Positions 52,765 to 61,486 of a stretch of DNA of 64,000 bases are shown here, piece after piece. Numbering within the stretch: the stretch's first letter is position 1; each line of letters opens with the position of its first letter. The notes beneath the pieces are model-generated. The model ran no database searches. It worked only from the letters and a program-made list of their open reading frames with translations, and was not told where the DNA came from. A program made the position numbers and the translations under genes. This stretch comes from an uncultured Cryomorphaceae bacterium. GTDB taxonomy: Bacteria; Bacteroidota; Bacteroidia; Flavobacteriales; Schleiferiaceae. The stretch lies in the NCBI GenBank assembly GCA_913043005.1, contig CAJWKU010000006.1, positions 22,790 to 86,789 of the forward strand. The letters are read 5' to 3'.

Positions 52765-53421
52765 TTATTTATTGGATTTAGCATGGTCCGCAAGAAATTT
52801 TGCAAGACCAATATCTGTTAAAGGGTGCTTAATTAGAGCAGAAATAGCACTCAACGGACCAGTCATTACATCAGCTCCAAGTTGAGCACATTGAATTATG
52901 TGCATTGGGTGACGAACAGATGCTGCTAGAATTTCTGTTTCATATCCATAATTATCATAAATCACTCGAATCGATTCTATTAAATCCATTCCGTTAGTTG
53001 AAATATCATCTAATCTACCGATAAAAGGGGAAACATATGTTGCTCCAGCTTTTGCAGCAATTAGAGCTTGTCCAGAGCTAAAAATTAAAGTGCAATTTGT
53101 GCGTATTCCATTATTAGTGAAATAACGAATAGCCTTAACTCCATCTGCAATCATTGGAACTTTTACTACAATTTTTGGATCAATCTTAACAAGCTCCAAT
53201 CCTTCGCTAATCATTCCTTCATAATTAGTTGAGATAACTTCAGCACTAACATCACCATCTACGATAGAACAAATTGCTTTATAGTGTGCTTTAATTTTTT
53301 CATCACCTGAAATACCTTCCTTGGCCATTAAAGATGGATTTGTGGTCACTCCATCTAGGACTCCCATGTCCTGCGCCTGTTGTATCTCTGAAAGATTAGC
53401 TGTATCGATAAAGAATTTCAT
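52765..53421 (-). CDS. tal: Transaldolase / fructose-6-phosphate aldolase (TalC type)
   Basis: A 218-residue small transaldolase of the TalC/Fsa type. The Schiff-base lysine is K87 in [28 protein letters not shown] and SPFIGRLDD are typical. It transfers dihydroxyacetone units between sugar phosphates in the pentose phosphate pathway. Transaldolase and F6P aldolase activity cannot be told apart. Divergent from the E1 gene (64 bases), convergent with menE. Confidence 0.92.
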   Translation of the reverse strand: MKFFIDTANLSEIQQAQDMGVLDGVTTNPSLMAKEGISGDEKIKAHYKAICSIVDGDVSAEVISTNYEGMISEGLELVKIDPKIVVKVPMIADGVKAIRYFTNNGIRTNCTLIFSSGQALIAAKAGATYVSPFIGRLDDISTNGMDLIESIRVIYDNYGYETEILAASVRHPMHIIQCAQLGADVMTGPLSAISALIKHPLTDIGLAKFLADHAKSNK

Positions 53422-53473
53422 GAATAGATTGTATTTTTAGAAACGTTTCATTAGTCGGTGACAAAGGTCGCCT

Positions 53474-53481
53474 TATTTTTG
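53474..53481 (+). promoter_or_regulatory. -7 box of the E1 gene
   Basis: TATTTTTG, 4 bases before the ATG at 53486. Confidence 0.55.
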
Positions 53482-53485
53482 CATT

Positions 53486-55813
53486 ATGCACAACCCTGAA
53501 TTTATACTTTCCATAAAAAATGACTATCAACTTGCTTTTCTGAGCCGCGAATGCAGTTTGCTGGGGAGAAAAGAAGTTTTAACGGGTAAAGCTAAATTTG
53601 GAATATTTGGCGATGGCAAGGAACTAGCTCAAATTGCATGGGCGAAAGTTTTTCGGAATGGAGACTTTCGAAGCGGTTATTATCGTGATCAAACATTCAT
53701 GATGGCAATTGATCAATTGAATCCCACTTCTTTTTTTTCGTCCCTTTATGCTGATACAAACATTGATAATGAGCCTTCAAGTGGTGGAAGGCAAATGAAT
53801 GGTCATTTTTCCACGCATTCTCTTGATGATCAGGGAAATTGGCTCGAGTTAATAAGTCAAAAGAATTCATCATCGGATATATCTCCAACAGGGGCACAGA
53901 TGCCTCGCCTATTAGGTTTAGCTCAGGCCTCAAAAATCTACAAAGAATTGGGCTTGAGAAATCAGTTTACGGATAATGGGGATGAGATTGCATGGGGCAC
54001 AATAGGAAATGCAGCATCCTCTGAAGGTCTTTTTTGGGAAGCCATGAATGCTGCAGGAGTTATGCAAGTTCCCATGGTCGTATGTGTTTGGGATGATGAT
54101 TATGGAATCTCAGTTCATGCAAAACATCAAACAATAAAGCAGAATATTGCAAAGGCGTTGTCGGGGTTTCAAAGAAAGAATACAAAAAATGGAAAAACAC
54201 TAGAATTTGGGTTTGAAATTATAACTGCTAAAGGGTGGGATTACACGGAATTAGTTTCTTCTTTTGAAAAAGCCGAAAAAATAGCAAGGAATGAGCATGT
54301 TCCTGTATTGCTTCATGTAACAGAAATGACCCAACCGCAAGGCCATTCAACAAGTGGTTCTCATGAAAGGTATAAGTCAAAAGATCGATTAATTTGGGAG
54401 AAGGAATATGATTGCCTGCGTCAGTTTCGATTGTTTATTGAGAAACATTCTTTAATAACTGCGGAGGAATTAGATAAAATTGAAGCTCAGTCTAAAACTG
54501 ATGCTAAAAATGCCATGAAAGAAGCATTTGATAATTACTTGGAGCCACTGCAAAATATAAGGAATCAGGCTTCTGAATGGATGAGTGAATTAGGATTCAC
54601 AAAAGAAGGTGGCGTTTTAAAAAGCAATCGAACTGCAATGTGGCGAGACTCATTATCAGAAGTTCGCTTGTCAGCAATTCGGGCGAATATGGCGGGTAAA
54701 GACACTTCTGCCGTAAATAATTGGATTACTTATCAGTTGGAAAAGGGAGAAGAAGCCTACAGTAAATACTTATATTCTAATCGGGCATTAAAGGTTCCTA
54801 TAACTGATCCACTATTTGATGAAAGTATGGAAGAGGTGGATGGACGAATTGTATTGCGAGATAATTTTAATGCTCTTCTCAAGAATCATCCCGAAGTGAT
54901 AATTTTTGGTGAAGATGTTGGTTCAATTGGGGATGTCAATCAAGGGCTGGAGGGAATGCAAGAGTCTTATGGTGAAACGCGTGTTTTTGATACGGGTATA
55001 AGAGAAGCTACCATTGCAGGCCAAGGAATAGGTCTGGCGATGCGTGGACTGCGTCCAATAGCTGAAATTCAATATTTAGATTATTTGCTCTATGCACTTC
55101 AAACCCTTAGTGATGATTGCGCCACTCTGCATTGGAGAACTAAGGGTCGACAAAAAGCACCATTAATAATTCGTACGAGAGGACACAGACTTGAGGGAGT
55201 TTGGCATTCAGGCTCACCGATGGGTATGATATTAGGGTCCTTGAGGGGGATGTACGTTTGTGTTCCAAGAAATATGACCAAGGCTGCAGGTATGTACAAT
55301 ACCCTTTTGATGGCAGATGAGCCAGCATTGGTTGTTGAGTGTTTAAATGGATACAGACTAAAGGAAAGATTGCCATTAAACATTGGAGAATTTAATATTG
55401 AACTTGGTAAGGTTGAAACGATACGAAGTGGCTCTGATATTACCTTGATAACATATGGATCAATGTGTAGATTTGCTGAACAAGCGTCATCGCTCTTGTC
55501 AGGTTTTGATATCGAAGTCGAAGTAATAGACTGTCAAACCTTATTGCCATTTGACCTAAATAAGGATATTTTAAAATCTTTGAGAAAAACAAATCGTCTT
55601 TTAATTGTGGATGAAGATATCGAGGGTGGGGCTTCTGCTTTTTTATTAAAAAACATACTTGAAGATCAAGGAGGTTATAAATTCCTCGATGCGGCTCCAG
55701 TTACATTAACTGCAAAATCTCATCGCCCGGCTTATGGTAGTGATGGTGATTATTTCTCAAAACCCAGCATAGAAGACATCATTGAGGTGTCGCTGGAGTT
55801 AGTAAAGAAATAA
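53486..55813 (+). CDS. 2-oxoacid dehydrogenase E1, fused alpha and beta subunits
   Basis: A 775-residue fusion of the alpha (about residues 1-360) and beta (about 440-775) subunits of a ThDP-dependent E1, of the branched-chain 2-oxoacid dehydrogenase type. ThDP block in alpha: GDEIAWGTIGNAASSEG, then WDDDYGIS; in beta: IIFGEDVGSIGDVNQG and the RPIAEIQYLDYL segment. It decarboxylates a 2-oxoacid and loads the lipoyl group of E2. No E2 lies nearby; the E3 gene is at 40352. ilvE at 29083 would supply branched-chain keto acids. ATG is 4 bases after TATTTTTG (53474-53481). Confidence 0.92.
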   Translation: MHNPEFILSIKNDYQLAFLSRECSLLGRKEVLTGKAKFGIFGDGKELAQIAWAKVFRNGDFRSGYYRDQTFMMAIDQLNPTSFFSSLYADTNIDNEPSSGGRQMNGHFSTHSLDDQGNWLELISQKNSSSDISPTGAQMPRLLGLAQASKIYKELGLRNQFTDNGDEIAWGTIGNAASSEGLFWEAMNAAGVMQVPMVVCVWDDDYGISVHAKHQTIKQNIAKALSGFQRKNTKNGKTLEFGFEIITAKGWDYTELVSSFEKAEKIARNEHVPVLLHVTEMTQPQGHSTSGSHERYKSKDRLIWEKEYDCLRQFRLFIEKHSLITAEELDKIEAQSKTDAKNAMKEAFDNYLEPLQNIRNQASEWMSELGFTKEGGVLKSNRTAMWRDSLSEVRLSAIRANMAGKDTSAVNNWITYQLEKGEEAYSKYLYSNRALKVPITDPLFDESMEEVDGRIVLRDNFNALLKNHPEVIIFGEDVGSIGDVNQGLEGMQESYGETRVFDTGIREATIAGQGIGLAMRGLRPIAEIQYLDYLLYALQTLSDDCATLHWRTKGRQKAPLIIRTRGHRLEGVWHSGSPMGMILGSLRGMYVCVPRNMTKAAGMYNTLLMADEPALVVECLNGYRLKERLPLNIGEFNIELGKVETIRSGSDITLITYGSMCRFAEQASSLLSGFDIEVEVIDCQTLLPFDLNKDILKSLRKTNRLLIVDEDIEGGASAFLLKNILEDQGGYKFLDAAPVTLTAKSHRPAYGSDGDYFSKPSIEDIIEVSLELVKK

Positions 55814-55911
55814 AAAAGGCAAGGAGTCTTATCACACCGCTACGACCGACTACCCTTGCTGCGTTTCCGCCCTGGGGGATTAATCAGGAGCTGGTTGTAA
55901 GGTCCTTGCCC
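55812..55911 (-). ncRNA. ffs: Signal recognition particle RNA (small bacterial type)
   Basis: A hairpin RNA of about 100 bases. The ends pair: GGCAAGGA (55910-55903) with TCCTTGCC (55825-55818). The apical part is GCG-GAAA-CGC followed by AGCAAGG, the SRP RNA core that binds Ffh. A run of six Ts (55817-55812) ends it. A TATCTTTG box (55917-55924) stands 5 bases before the start, with a TTG element 16 bases further up. It targets membrane proteins together with Ffh. No other gene is on this stretch. Confidence 0.9.
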
Positions 55912-55916
55912 GAGCG

Positions 55917-55924
55917 CAAAGATA
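55917..55924 (-). promoter_or_regulatory. -7 box of the SRP RNA gene
   Basis: TATCTTTG on the minus strand, 5 bases before the first paired bases of the RNA. TTG lies 16 bases upstream. Confidence 0.65.
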
Positions 55925-55960
55925 GACGACCTTTGTTATTCAATTATAATTTTTAAAAAT

Positions 55961-57571
55961 ATGCGGACTCAAAATCGTTTTCTCATTATTCCATTAATCT
56001 GCATCATGATATGCTCAGGATATTCAGCCATCTCCCAAGTCTTAAAAACACAGACAATTAATCGTGGAGTAGTAAATGAATTACAAATGGATAGTTCAGG
56101 GTTTTGGATTTATAATATTTCAAATGAAGACTTAGAAATATATTCAGTTTTAACAGCGCCAGTTTATGGTGACACCGTTCTATCAATTCATTTGACGGAT
56201 AGCATAATCTCTATTGGGGATTCGTCATTTATCTCAGTTATGTTTTTACCCCGCCATAATATTGAGCACATTTTACCCTTAATATTAACCACATCTCATG
56301 ATGAAGGGGCATTTGCATTAGATTTTGAGGCTCAAGTCCAATATTCTAATGTGTATTATTCTAGTACTCAAAATCTTACAGAGGGGAATTTACGTTCAAC
56401 CTTAAACAATATTATTTCAACGAATCATAGTGTGCTGTCTTACAGCGTGGCGCGTGATAATATGTATGGCACTTTAGATAATCACGGAGGTATGGTTGAA
56501 TGCGTTTATACGGGTAGATCAGCAAGTTTCAATACAAGAGCTGGCGCAGTTGCTAATAATATTAATTGTGAACATACTTTTCCTCAAAGTAAATTTAATT
56601 CTGCACCGCCGATGAAAAATGATATTCATCATCTTTTCCCTTCTGATCAATCTGCAAACAGCTCAAGAAGTAATCACCCTTTTGGTGTAGTTACAGGTAC
56701 CCCGAATTGGAGTGTTGGCGGAAGTAAACGCCAGGGAAGCCTTTTTGAGCCCAGAGATGATCATAAGGGAGATTGTGCTAGGGCCATGCTTTATTTCGTT
56801 CTGAGATATGGTGATTATTCAAATTTCTTTGCTCCTCAGGAATCAATTCTTAGAGATTGGCATTTTAATCACCCTCCAGATAGTTTAGATTTATACAGAA
56901 ATAACGGTATTTCGGCACTCCAGAATAATAGAAATCCATTTGTTGATTACCCTCAGTTTCTTGATCGTATAACAAGCTTAGTCGGTCCTACTTCTACTTC
57001 GCCCGATACCGATTTCATCATTTCAGAGGATACTATTAATTTGGTTCATCGCTCAGGAGGAGGCCAGGCGATGAGAAGATTTATTATTGCCAATAGTGGT
57101 AATGTTCCTTTATTATTCTCCAATATGAATATTAGTAATTCTGGATTAAATATCTTGAATGGTGGATCTCCCAAAAGCTTGGAGCCGGGCGAGCACTTTG
57201 AGGTAACTATTGATTATAATTCATCTAATATTTATTCTCAAGATTCACTGACTTTTTTATCTACATCTTCTTCAGGATTTAGTTCAGTGAAAATCCCAAT
57301 CAGAAGTAAGACCAAGTTAGAATTAGAAGAAGAGCCATGGACTCCAGAAGATATGATAACAATCATTGACGGCGGCATCAGGGTTTTTGCACTTTCGGGA
57401 AAAGAAAAATTAGAATTAGTTGATACACAAGGACGTATCATCGCAAGAAAAGAGTTAAATCAATCACCATCAAGTGCAATTGACTGGCTTATTTCTGTAC
57501 CAAAAATGGGATGGTTAAGAATTATACGGGATGGTCAAACTACTATTTGTAAATTTGCTCAACCTTTATAA
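55961..57571 (+). CDS. Secreted endonuclease I family nuclease
   Basis: A 536-residue secreted nuclease. Signal peptide (MRTQNRFLIIPLICIMICSGYSAIS), a beta-rich N-terminal region (about 30-125), endonuclease I domain (about 130-345) with the catalytic CEHTFPQSKF, MKNDIHHLFPSD and HKGDCARAMLYF blocks, then a second beta-rich part and a C-terminal segment (LVDTQGRIIARKEL, LRIIRDGQTTICKF) like a type IX secretion signal. It would degrade extracellular DNA or RNA, giving phosphate and nucleotides. Start is 50 bases from the SRP RNA. It is probably a single-gene unit. Confidence 0.87.
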   Translation: MRTQNRFLIIPLICIMICSGYSAISQVLKTQTINRGVVNELQMDSSGFWIYNISNEDLEIYSVLTAPVYGDTVLSIHLTDSIISIGDSSFISVMFLPRHNIEHILPLILTTSHDEGAFALDFEAQVQYSNVYYSSTQNLTEGNLRSTLNNIISTNHSVLSYSVARDNMYGTLDNHGGMVECVYTGRSASFNTRAGAVANNINCEHTFPQSKFNSAPPMKNDIHHLFPSDQSANSSRSNHPFGVVTGTPNWSVGGSKRQGSLFEPRDDHKGDCARAMLYFVLRYGDYSNFFAPQESILRDWHFNHPPDSLDLYRNNGISALQNNRNPFVDYPQFLDRITSLVGPTSTSPDTDFIISEDTINLVHRSGGGQAMRRFIIANSGNVPLLFSNMNISNSGLNILNGGSPKSLEPGEHFEVTIDYNSSNIYSQDSLTFLSTSSSGFSSVKIPIRSKTKLELEEEPWTPEDMITIIDGGIRVFALSGKEKLELVDTQGRIIARKELNQSPSSAIDWLISVPKMGWLRIIRDGQTTICKFAQPL

Positions 57572-57591
57572 ACCTTTTAATTTGAATTGAC

Positions 57592-58146
57592 ATGAATGAG
57601 AATATGAAAAAAGTTGCGATAAATTATGGTTTATTAATGGCCTTTGTTGGAATTATATTCACTCTCGGCTGCTATATTATTGATGAATCTTTATTTGTTA
57701 ATCCAGTCGGTAGTATTTCAGTTATGATTATCTCGGTCGCTATTCCCTTTTTTGCAATTAGATCTTACAAGAAATTAAATAATGGTTTTGCTACTTTCCG
57801 CGAGTCATTTTCTGCATATATGCTTCCTGTTATTTTTTCATTATTCGCATCTTTAATCTTTAATTTACTCATGTACAATGTTATTGATTCAGAATTATCA
57901 TCTCGTCAAGGAGAGATGGCTTTTGAGGCAATGATGGAAATGCCTGAGGAGCAATTGCAGACAACTATTAAATTTATGGGAATCGATTCAGTCGATGATT
58001 TAGAGAATAAAATCATCAGTGATGCAAAAAAGAATATGTCTTTAACTGGACAGTTAAAATCTTCAGCTTTTGGTTTTATATTTTTTGCATTTATTGCACT
58101 AATCGCCGCTGCAGTAAGTAAAAAAAACCCTCCAGAATTTGAGTAA
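57592..58146 (+). CDS. DUF4199 family membrane protein
   Basis: A 184-residue membrane protein with about four helices (residues about 12-30, 40-58, 72-98 and 155-178), a soluble acidic loop before the last helix, and DUF4199 features (YKKLNNGFATFRESFSAY near residue 60). Family role unknown. In other Bacteroidota it precedes a DPM1-like glycosyltransferase; here the same gene follows with an 8-base overlap. Confidence 0.8.
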   Translation: MNENMKKVAINYGLLMAFVGIIFTLGCYIIDESLFVNPVGSISVMIISVAIPFFAIRSYKKLNNGFATFRESFSAYMLPVIFSLFASLIFNLLMYNVIDSELSSRQGEMAFEAMMEMPEEQLQTTIKFMGIDSVDDLENKIISDAKKNMSLTGQLKSSAFGFIFFAFIALIAAAVSKKNPPEFE

Positions 58147-59110
58147 CAATTTAGATCTTTCGATTGTTATTCCTCTACTGAATGAAGAGGAGTCCATCCC
58201 TGAACTAACTTCATGGATCCATCGCGTATGCCAAGAGAATAATTTTTCTTATGAAATTATATTTATCGATGATGGTTCAACTGATAATTCATGGAATGTT
58301 ATTCTGGACTTAGAAAAAAATTATTCTTTTATAAGAGCTATTAAGTTTCGAAGAAATCATGGAAAGTCTGCAGCATTGCATGTAGGATTTCAGCAGGCTT
58401 CAGGTGAAGTTGTAATAACCATGGATGCCGATCTGCAAGATAGTCCTAATGAAATACCAGAACTTGTCAAAAGAATATCTTTAGAAAATTTAGATCTAAT
58501 AAGCGGATGGAAGAAAAAGCGTTACGATCCCATTTCTAAAACTATACCAACAAAATTATTTAATTGGGCAGCCCGCAGAATGTCTGGAATTAAACTTCAT
58601 GATTTTAACTGTGGTCTCAAGGCATATAAAAACGAAGTTGTTAAAAATATTCAGGTTCAAGGGGAGATGCATCGATATATTCCTGTATTAGCCAAGATGT
58701 CAGGTTTTGCCAATATCGGTGAACAAGTAGTCGAGCATCAAGCTAGAAAATATGGCACGACTAAATTTGGTTTAAATCGTTTTATTAATGGAATGCTTGA
58801 TTTAGTCACTTTAAGCATGGTAAGTCGCTTTCAACGTCGTCCAATGCATTTTTTTGGAACACTAGGAACTTTGATGTTTGTTGCTAGTGGTGCTGCTCTT
58901 TTAGCCATGGGAGGTATAAAATTATATCGATTAACTCAAGGGTTAAGACCAGGATTGGTTGCAGATGATCCTTGGTTTTATATTTTCCTAACCGCAATGG
59001 TTTTGGGAACACAATTATTTTTGACGGGCTTATTGGCTGAATTGATGCTAAGGCAGAGCAATAAAAAAGTTCATTATTCTATTTCTCAGGTTCTGAATGT
59101 AAAAGAGTAA
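58139..59110 (+). CDS. GT2 glycosyltransferase, DPM1/GtrB-like, membrane bound
   Basis: A 323-residue polyprenyl-phosphate glycosyltransferase of the GtrB/ArnC type. LSIVIPLLNEEESI at the start, IDDGSTDNSW near residue 41 and VVITMDADLQDSPNE (DXD) near 95, then two C-terminal helices (about 240-265 and 275-310). It would attach a sugar to undecaprenyl phosphate. Start is TTG at 58139, inside DUF4199; no better start is available. With the next GT2 gene it suggests a lipid-linked sugar pathway. Confidence 0.88.
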   Translation: MSNNLDLSIVIPLLNEEESIPELTSWIHRVCQENNFSYEIIFIDDGSTDNSWNVILDLEKNYSFIRAIKFRRNHGKSAALHVGFQQASGEVVITMDADLQDSPNEIPELVKRISLENLDLISGWKKKRYDPISKTIPTKLFNWAARRMSGIKLHDFNCGLKAYKNEVVKNIQVQGEMHRYIPVLAKMSGFANIGEQVVEHQARKYGTTKFGLNRFINGMLDLVTLSMVSRFQRRPMHFFGTLGTLMFVASGAALLAMGGIKLYRLTQGLRPGLVADDPWFYIFLTAMVLGTQLFLTGLLAELMLRQSNKKVHYSISQVLNVKE

Positions 59111-59119
59111 GAAGGCTAA

Positions 59120-60097
59120 ATGCGTTTTTCACTAATTTCCCCAACATTTGACAGACCGGAAGAAGTTCAGGAATTTATACTTTCTGTTTCAAAGATAAAT
59201 TACTCTCAAGATTCTTTTGAAGTTATATTGGCAGATGGAACCCCTGGCGACACGTTAAGGCCTATTATCGAGCAAGAGAGTAAAAAGTGTAACCTGCCAA
59301 TTAGGGTGATTCATGAGGAATATTTACCTGTTTCAGATGCAAGAAATGCTGCGGCAGAAATAGCACATGGTGAATATTTAATATTTTTTGATAGCGACTG
59401 TATAATACCCAGAGATTATTTGAATGAAATAGATAATGGTTTGAGAGCTTCTTCGTGGGAGGTTTTTGGGGGTCCTGATGCGGCTCCTCCAGAATTCAGT
59501 GCGTTACAAAAAGCTATTAGTTTTAGCATGACAAGTTTTTGGACAACAGGTGGAATTCGCGGTGGGAGAATATCTACCTCAAAATATTATCCTAGAGGCT
59601 TTAATATGGGTGTAAAAAAAGATATTTTCATTAAAATGAAAGGCTTTGATACTGATTTTAAAACTGGTGAGGATGTAGAATTAAGTATTCGTCTAGTTAA
59701 TGCTAAATATAAAGTTGGACTCATTTCTAAGGCGTTTGTTTTCCATAAGAGAAGGTCAACACTGTTAGGTTTTTATAAACAAGTTAGAAGGTTTGGTGGA
59801 GCCCGTTGGCATTTATCCCGGAAGCATGAGGGACAATTAAAACTCACCCACATGTTTCCTGTATTTCTCATTTTCTTTTTACTTCTAAGTTTTTTATTGG
59901 TATTGAACAATTTAATTTATCCTTTATCTGTCGGGGTGTTTTATTTCTTAATTCCTTTTATCTTAAGTGGTATCAAGAATAAATCGCTTGTGGTCGGTAT
60001 TTTTTCAATTATAACCACTTTTGTCATGATGCTCGGATACGCTTTTGGTTTCTTGGAGGCGTTATTTGGAGGAAGGGCTCATAAGAGGCGCGGCTAA
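59120..60097 (+). CDS. GT2 glycosyltransferase with C-terminal membrane segments
   Basis: A 325-residue GT2 enzyme. FSLISPTFDRPEEVQEFI at the start, IFFDSDCIIPRDYL (DXD) near residue 92, KTGEDVELSIRL (ED) near 185 and KQVRRFGGARWHLS near 220. Two or three hydrophobic helices finish the protein (about 245-310). It would make a cell-surface glycan at the membrane. It is 9 bases after the DPM1-like gene. Confidence 0.86.
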   Translation: MRFSLISPTFDRPEEVQEFILSVSKINYSQDSFEVILADGTPGDTLRPIIEQESKKCNLPIRVIHEEYLPVSDARNAAAEIAHGEYLIFFDSDCIIPRDYLNEIDNGLRASSWEVFGGPDAAPPEFSALQKAISFSMTSFWTTGGIRGGRISTSKYYPRGFNMGVKKDIFIKMKGFDTDFKTGEDVELSIRLVNAKYKVGLISKAFVFHKRRSTLLGFYKQVRRFGGARWHLSRKHEGQLKLTHMFPVFLIFFLLLSFLLVLNNLIYPLSVGVFYFLIPFILSGIKNKSLVVGIFSIITTFVMMLGYAFGFLEALFGGRAHKRRG

Positions 60098-60109
60098 ATC
60101 TACTTTGGG

Positions 60110-60117
60110 TATATTTG
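60110..60117 (+). promoter_or_regulatory. -7 box of aroQ
   Basis: TATATTTG, 4 bases before the aroQ ATG. Confidence 0.55.
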
Positions 60118-60121
60118 GATT

Positions 60122-60562
60122 ATGATAATACACATTGTCCATGGGGCTAATTTGGACCGCTTAGGTATTCGTCAATTGGATATTTATGGAAGTAATACCT
60201 TGGAAGATCAGGTTCCAATATTAAAGGGTTGGTTAGATAAATATTGGCCAAATGTTGAATTGAAATCTTTTCAAAGCAATATTGAAGGAGAAATCATCAA
60301 TTACTTAAATTCAAATGATGGACCTGGCAATGCATTTATTATTAATCCTGGTGCTTTTACTCATACTTCAGTAGCTATTTCTGATAGTGTAGCTGGCATT
60401 CAAAGCTCAGTTTTAGAAGTTCACTTAAGCCATACATATGCTAGAGAGTCATATAGAAGACATTCACTTCTTGCTGATTATACATGCGGTACAATATCTG
60501 GTTTAGGCTGGATTGGATACCGCCTTGGTATTGAGGCACTTTTGAGTATTGATGATGATTGA
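60122..60562 (+). CDS. aroQ: 3-dehydroquinate dehydratase, type II
   Basis: AroQ, 146 residues, dehydrates 3-dehydroquinate to 3-dehydroshikimate in the shikimate pathway. Key residues: N10, R17, Y22, N75, H81, H101 and R112 are present. The loop is GANL in place of the usual GPNL, and the SNHEGE block reads SNIEGE. It supplies chorismate, which menF uses at 46384. ATG is 4 bases after TATATTTG (60110-60117). The xerD gene follows 30 bases on. Confidence 0.9.
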   Translation: MIIHIVHGANLDRLGIRQLDIYGSNTLEDQVPILKGWLDKYWPNVELKSFQSNIEGEIINYLNSNDGPGNAFIINPGAFTHTSVAISDSVAGIQSSVLEVHLSHTYARESYRRHSLLADYTCGTISGLGWIGYRLGIEALLSIDDD

Positions 60563-60592
60563 TGAGGATTGATATATGAATAGATTCATCCG

Positions 60593-61486
60593 ATGAAATG
60601 GACTCTTGCAATTAAGCAATTTGAAAACTATTTGAGACTTGAACGTGGTCTTAGTTCAAATACAATAGAGGCATACAGTCGTGATATAGGAAAATTGGCA
60701 TTGTGGGCAGAACCTTTAGATGATAGTTGTTTGACAATTGATAAGAATACAATAAGGTCATTTATTCAAGGGTTAGCGAGTGAAGGTAAATCAGCAAGAA
60801 CGCAGGCTAGAATGCGCAGTGCGTTACGGACATTTTATATTTTTTTAAAGGAAGAAGAGTTGAGAGAAGACAGTCCTATCGAAGGCCTTGCCTCTCCTCA
60901 GATTGGCAGAAAGCTCCCGATTTATCTTTCTATTGATGAGATGGAGGCTTTAATTAGCGCTATCGATAGGTCAATGCCCCAAGGTGAAAGAGATTATGCT
61001 ATAGTTGAAACCCTATACGCTTGTGGTTTGAGAGTTAGCGAATTAATCAATCTTAAGATTAGAGATATCTATCAAAGTGATGGATTAATCAGGGTTATTG
61101 GAAAAGGAAATAAGGAAAGAATTGTGCCGATATATCCTAAAGCTCTAAATGCCATATATCGTTATATAAAAGAAATTAGAAGTCATGTCGAGGTGCAAAA
61201 AGGTTTTGAAGATTTTGTTTTTCTAAATCAGCGCGGTAAGACACTAAGTCGAGTTTATGTCTTTAAACGTATTGCATCATTGGCCTCTAAAGCTGGAATT
61301 AAAAAGAGAATTGGACCACACACATTGCGTCACACTTTTGCTACTCATCTAATTCAGAATGGAGCAGATATCATCGTCATTCAATCTCTTCTAGGTCATG
61401 AGAGTATCACCACAACCGAAATTTACACACACCTTGAACAGAGTCACCTTAGGGAGACAGTTTTGAAATTTCATCCTAGAGGTTAA
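60593..61486 (+). CDS. xerD: Tyrosine recombinase XerD
   Basis: XerD, 297 residues, resolves chromosome dimers at dif sites. Catalytic residues are R147, K171, H243, R246, H269 and the nucleophile Y278. N-terminal core-binding domain (residues 1-95; GLSSNTIEAYSRDI) is present. The family length is normal. It overlaps the convergent glycosyltransferase by 11 bases. The gene is a housekeeping copy, not a phage integrase, as it lacks any mobile context. Confidence 0.94.
   Translation: MKWTLAIKQFENYLRLERGLSSNTIEAYSRDIGKLALWAEPLDDSCLTIDKNTIRSFIQGLASEGKSARTQARMRSALRTFYIFLKEEELREDSPIEGLASPQIGRKLPIYLSIDEMEALISAIDRSMPQGERDYAIVETLYACGLRVSELINLKIRDIYQSDGLIRVIGKGNKERIVPIYPKALNAIYRYIKEIRSHVEVQKGFEDFVFLNQRGKTLSRVYVFKRIASLASKAGIKKRIGPHTLRHTFATHLIQNGADIIVIQSLLGHESITTTEIYTHLEQSHLRETVLKFHPRG

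Noticed and set aside
60593..61486. Phage or integrative-element integrase
   Set aside because: Length and motifs are those of housekeeping XerD, with no mobile genes or att-like repeats nearby.
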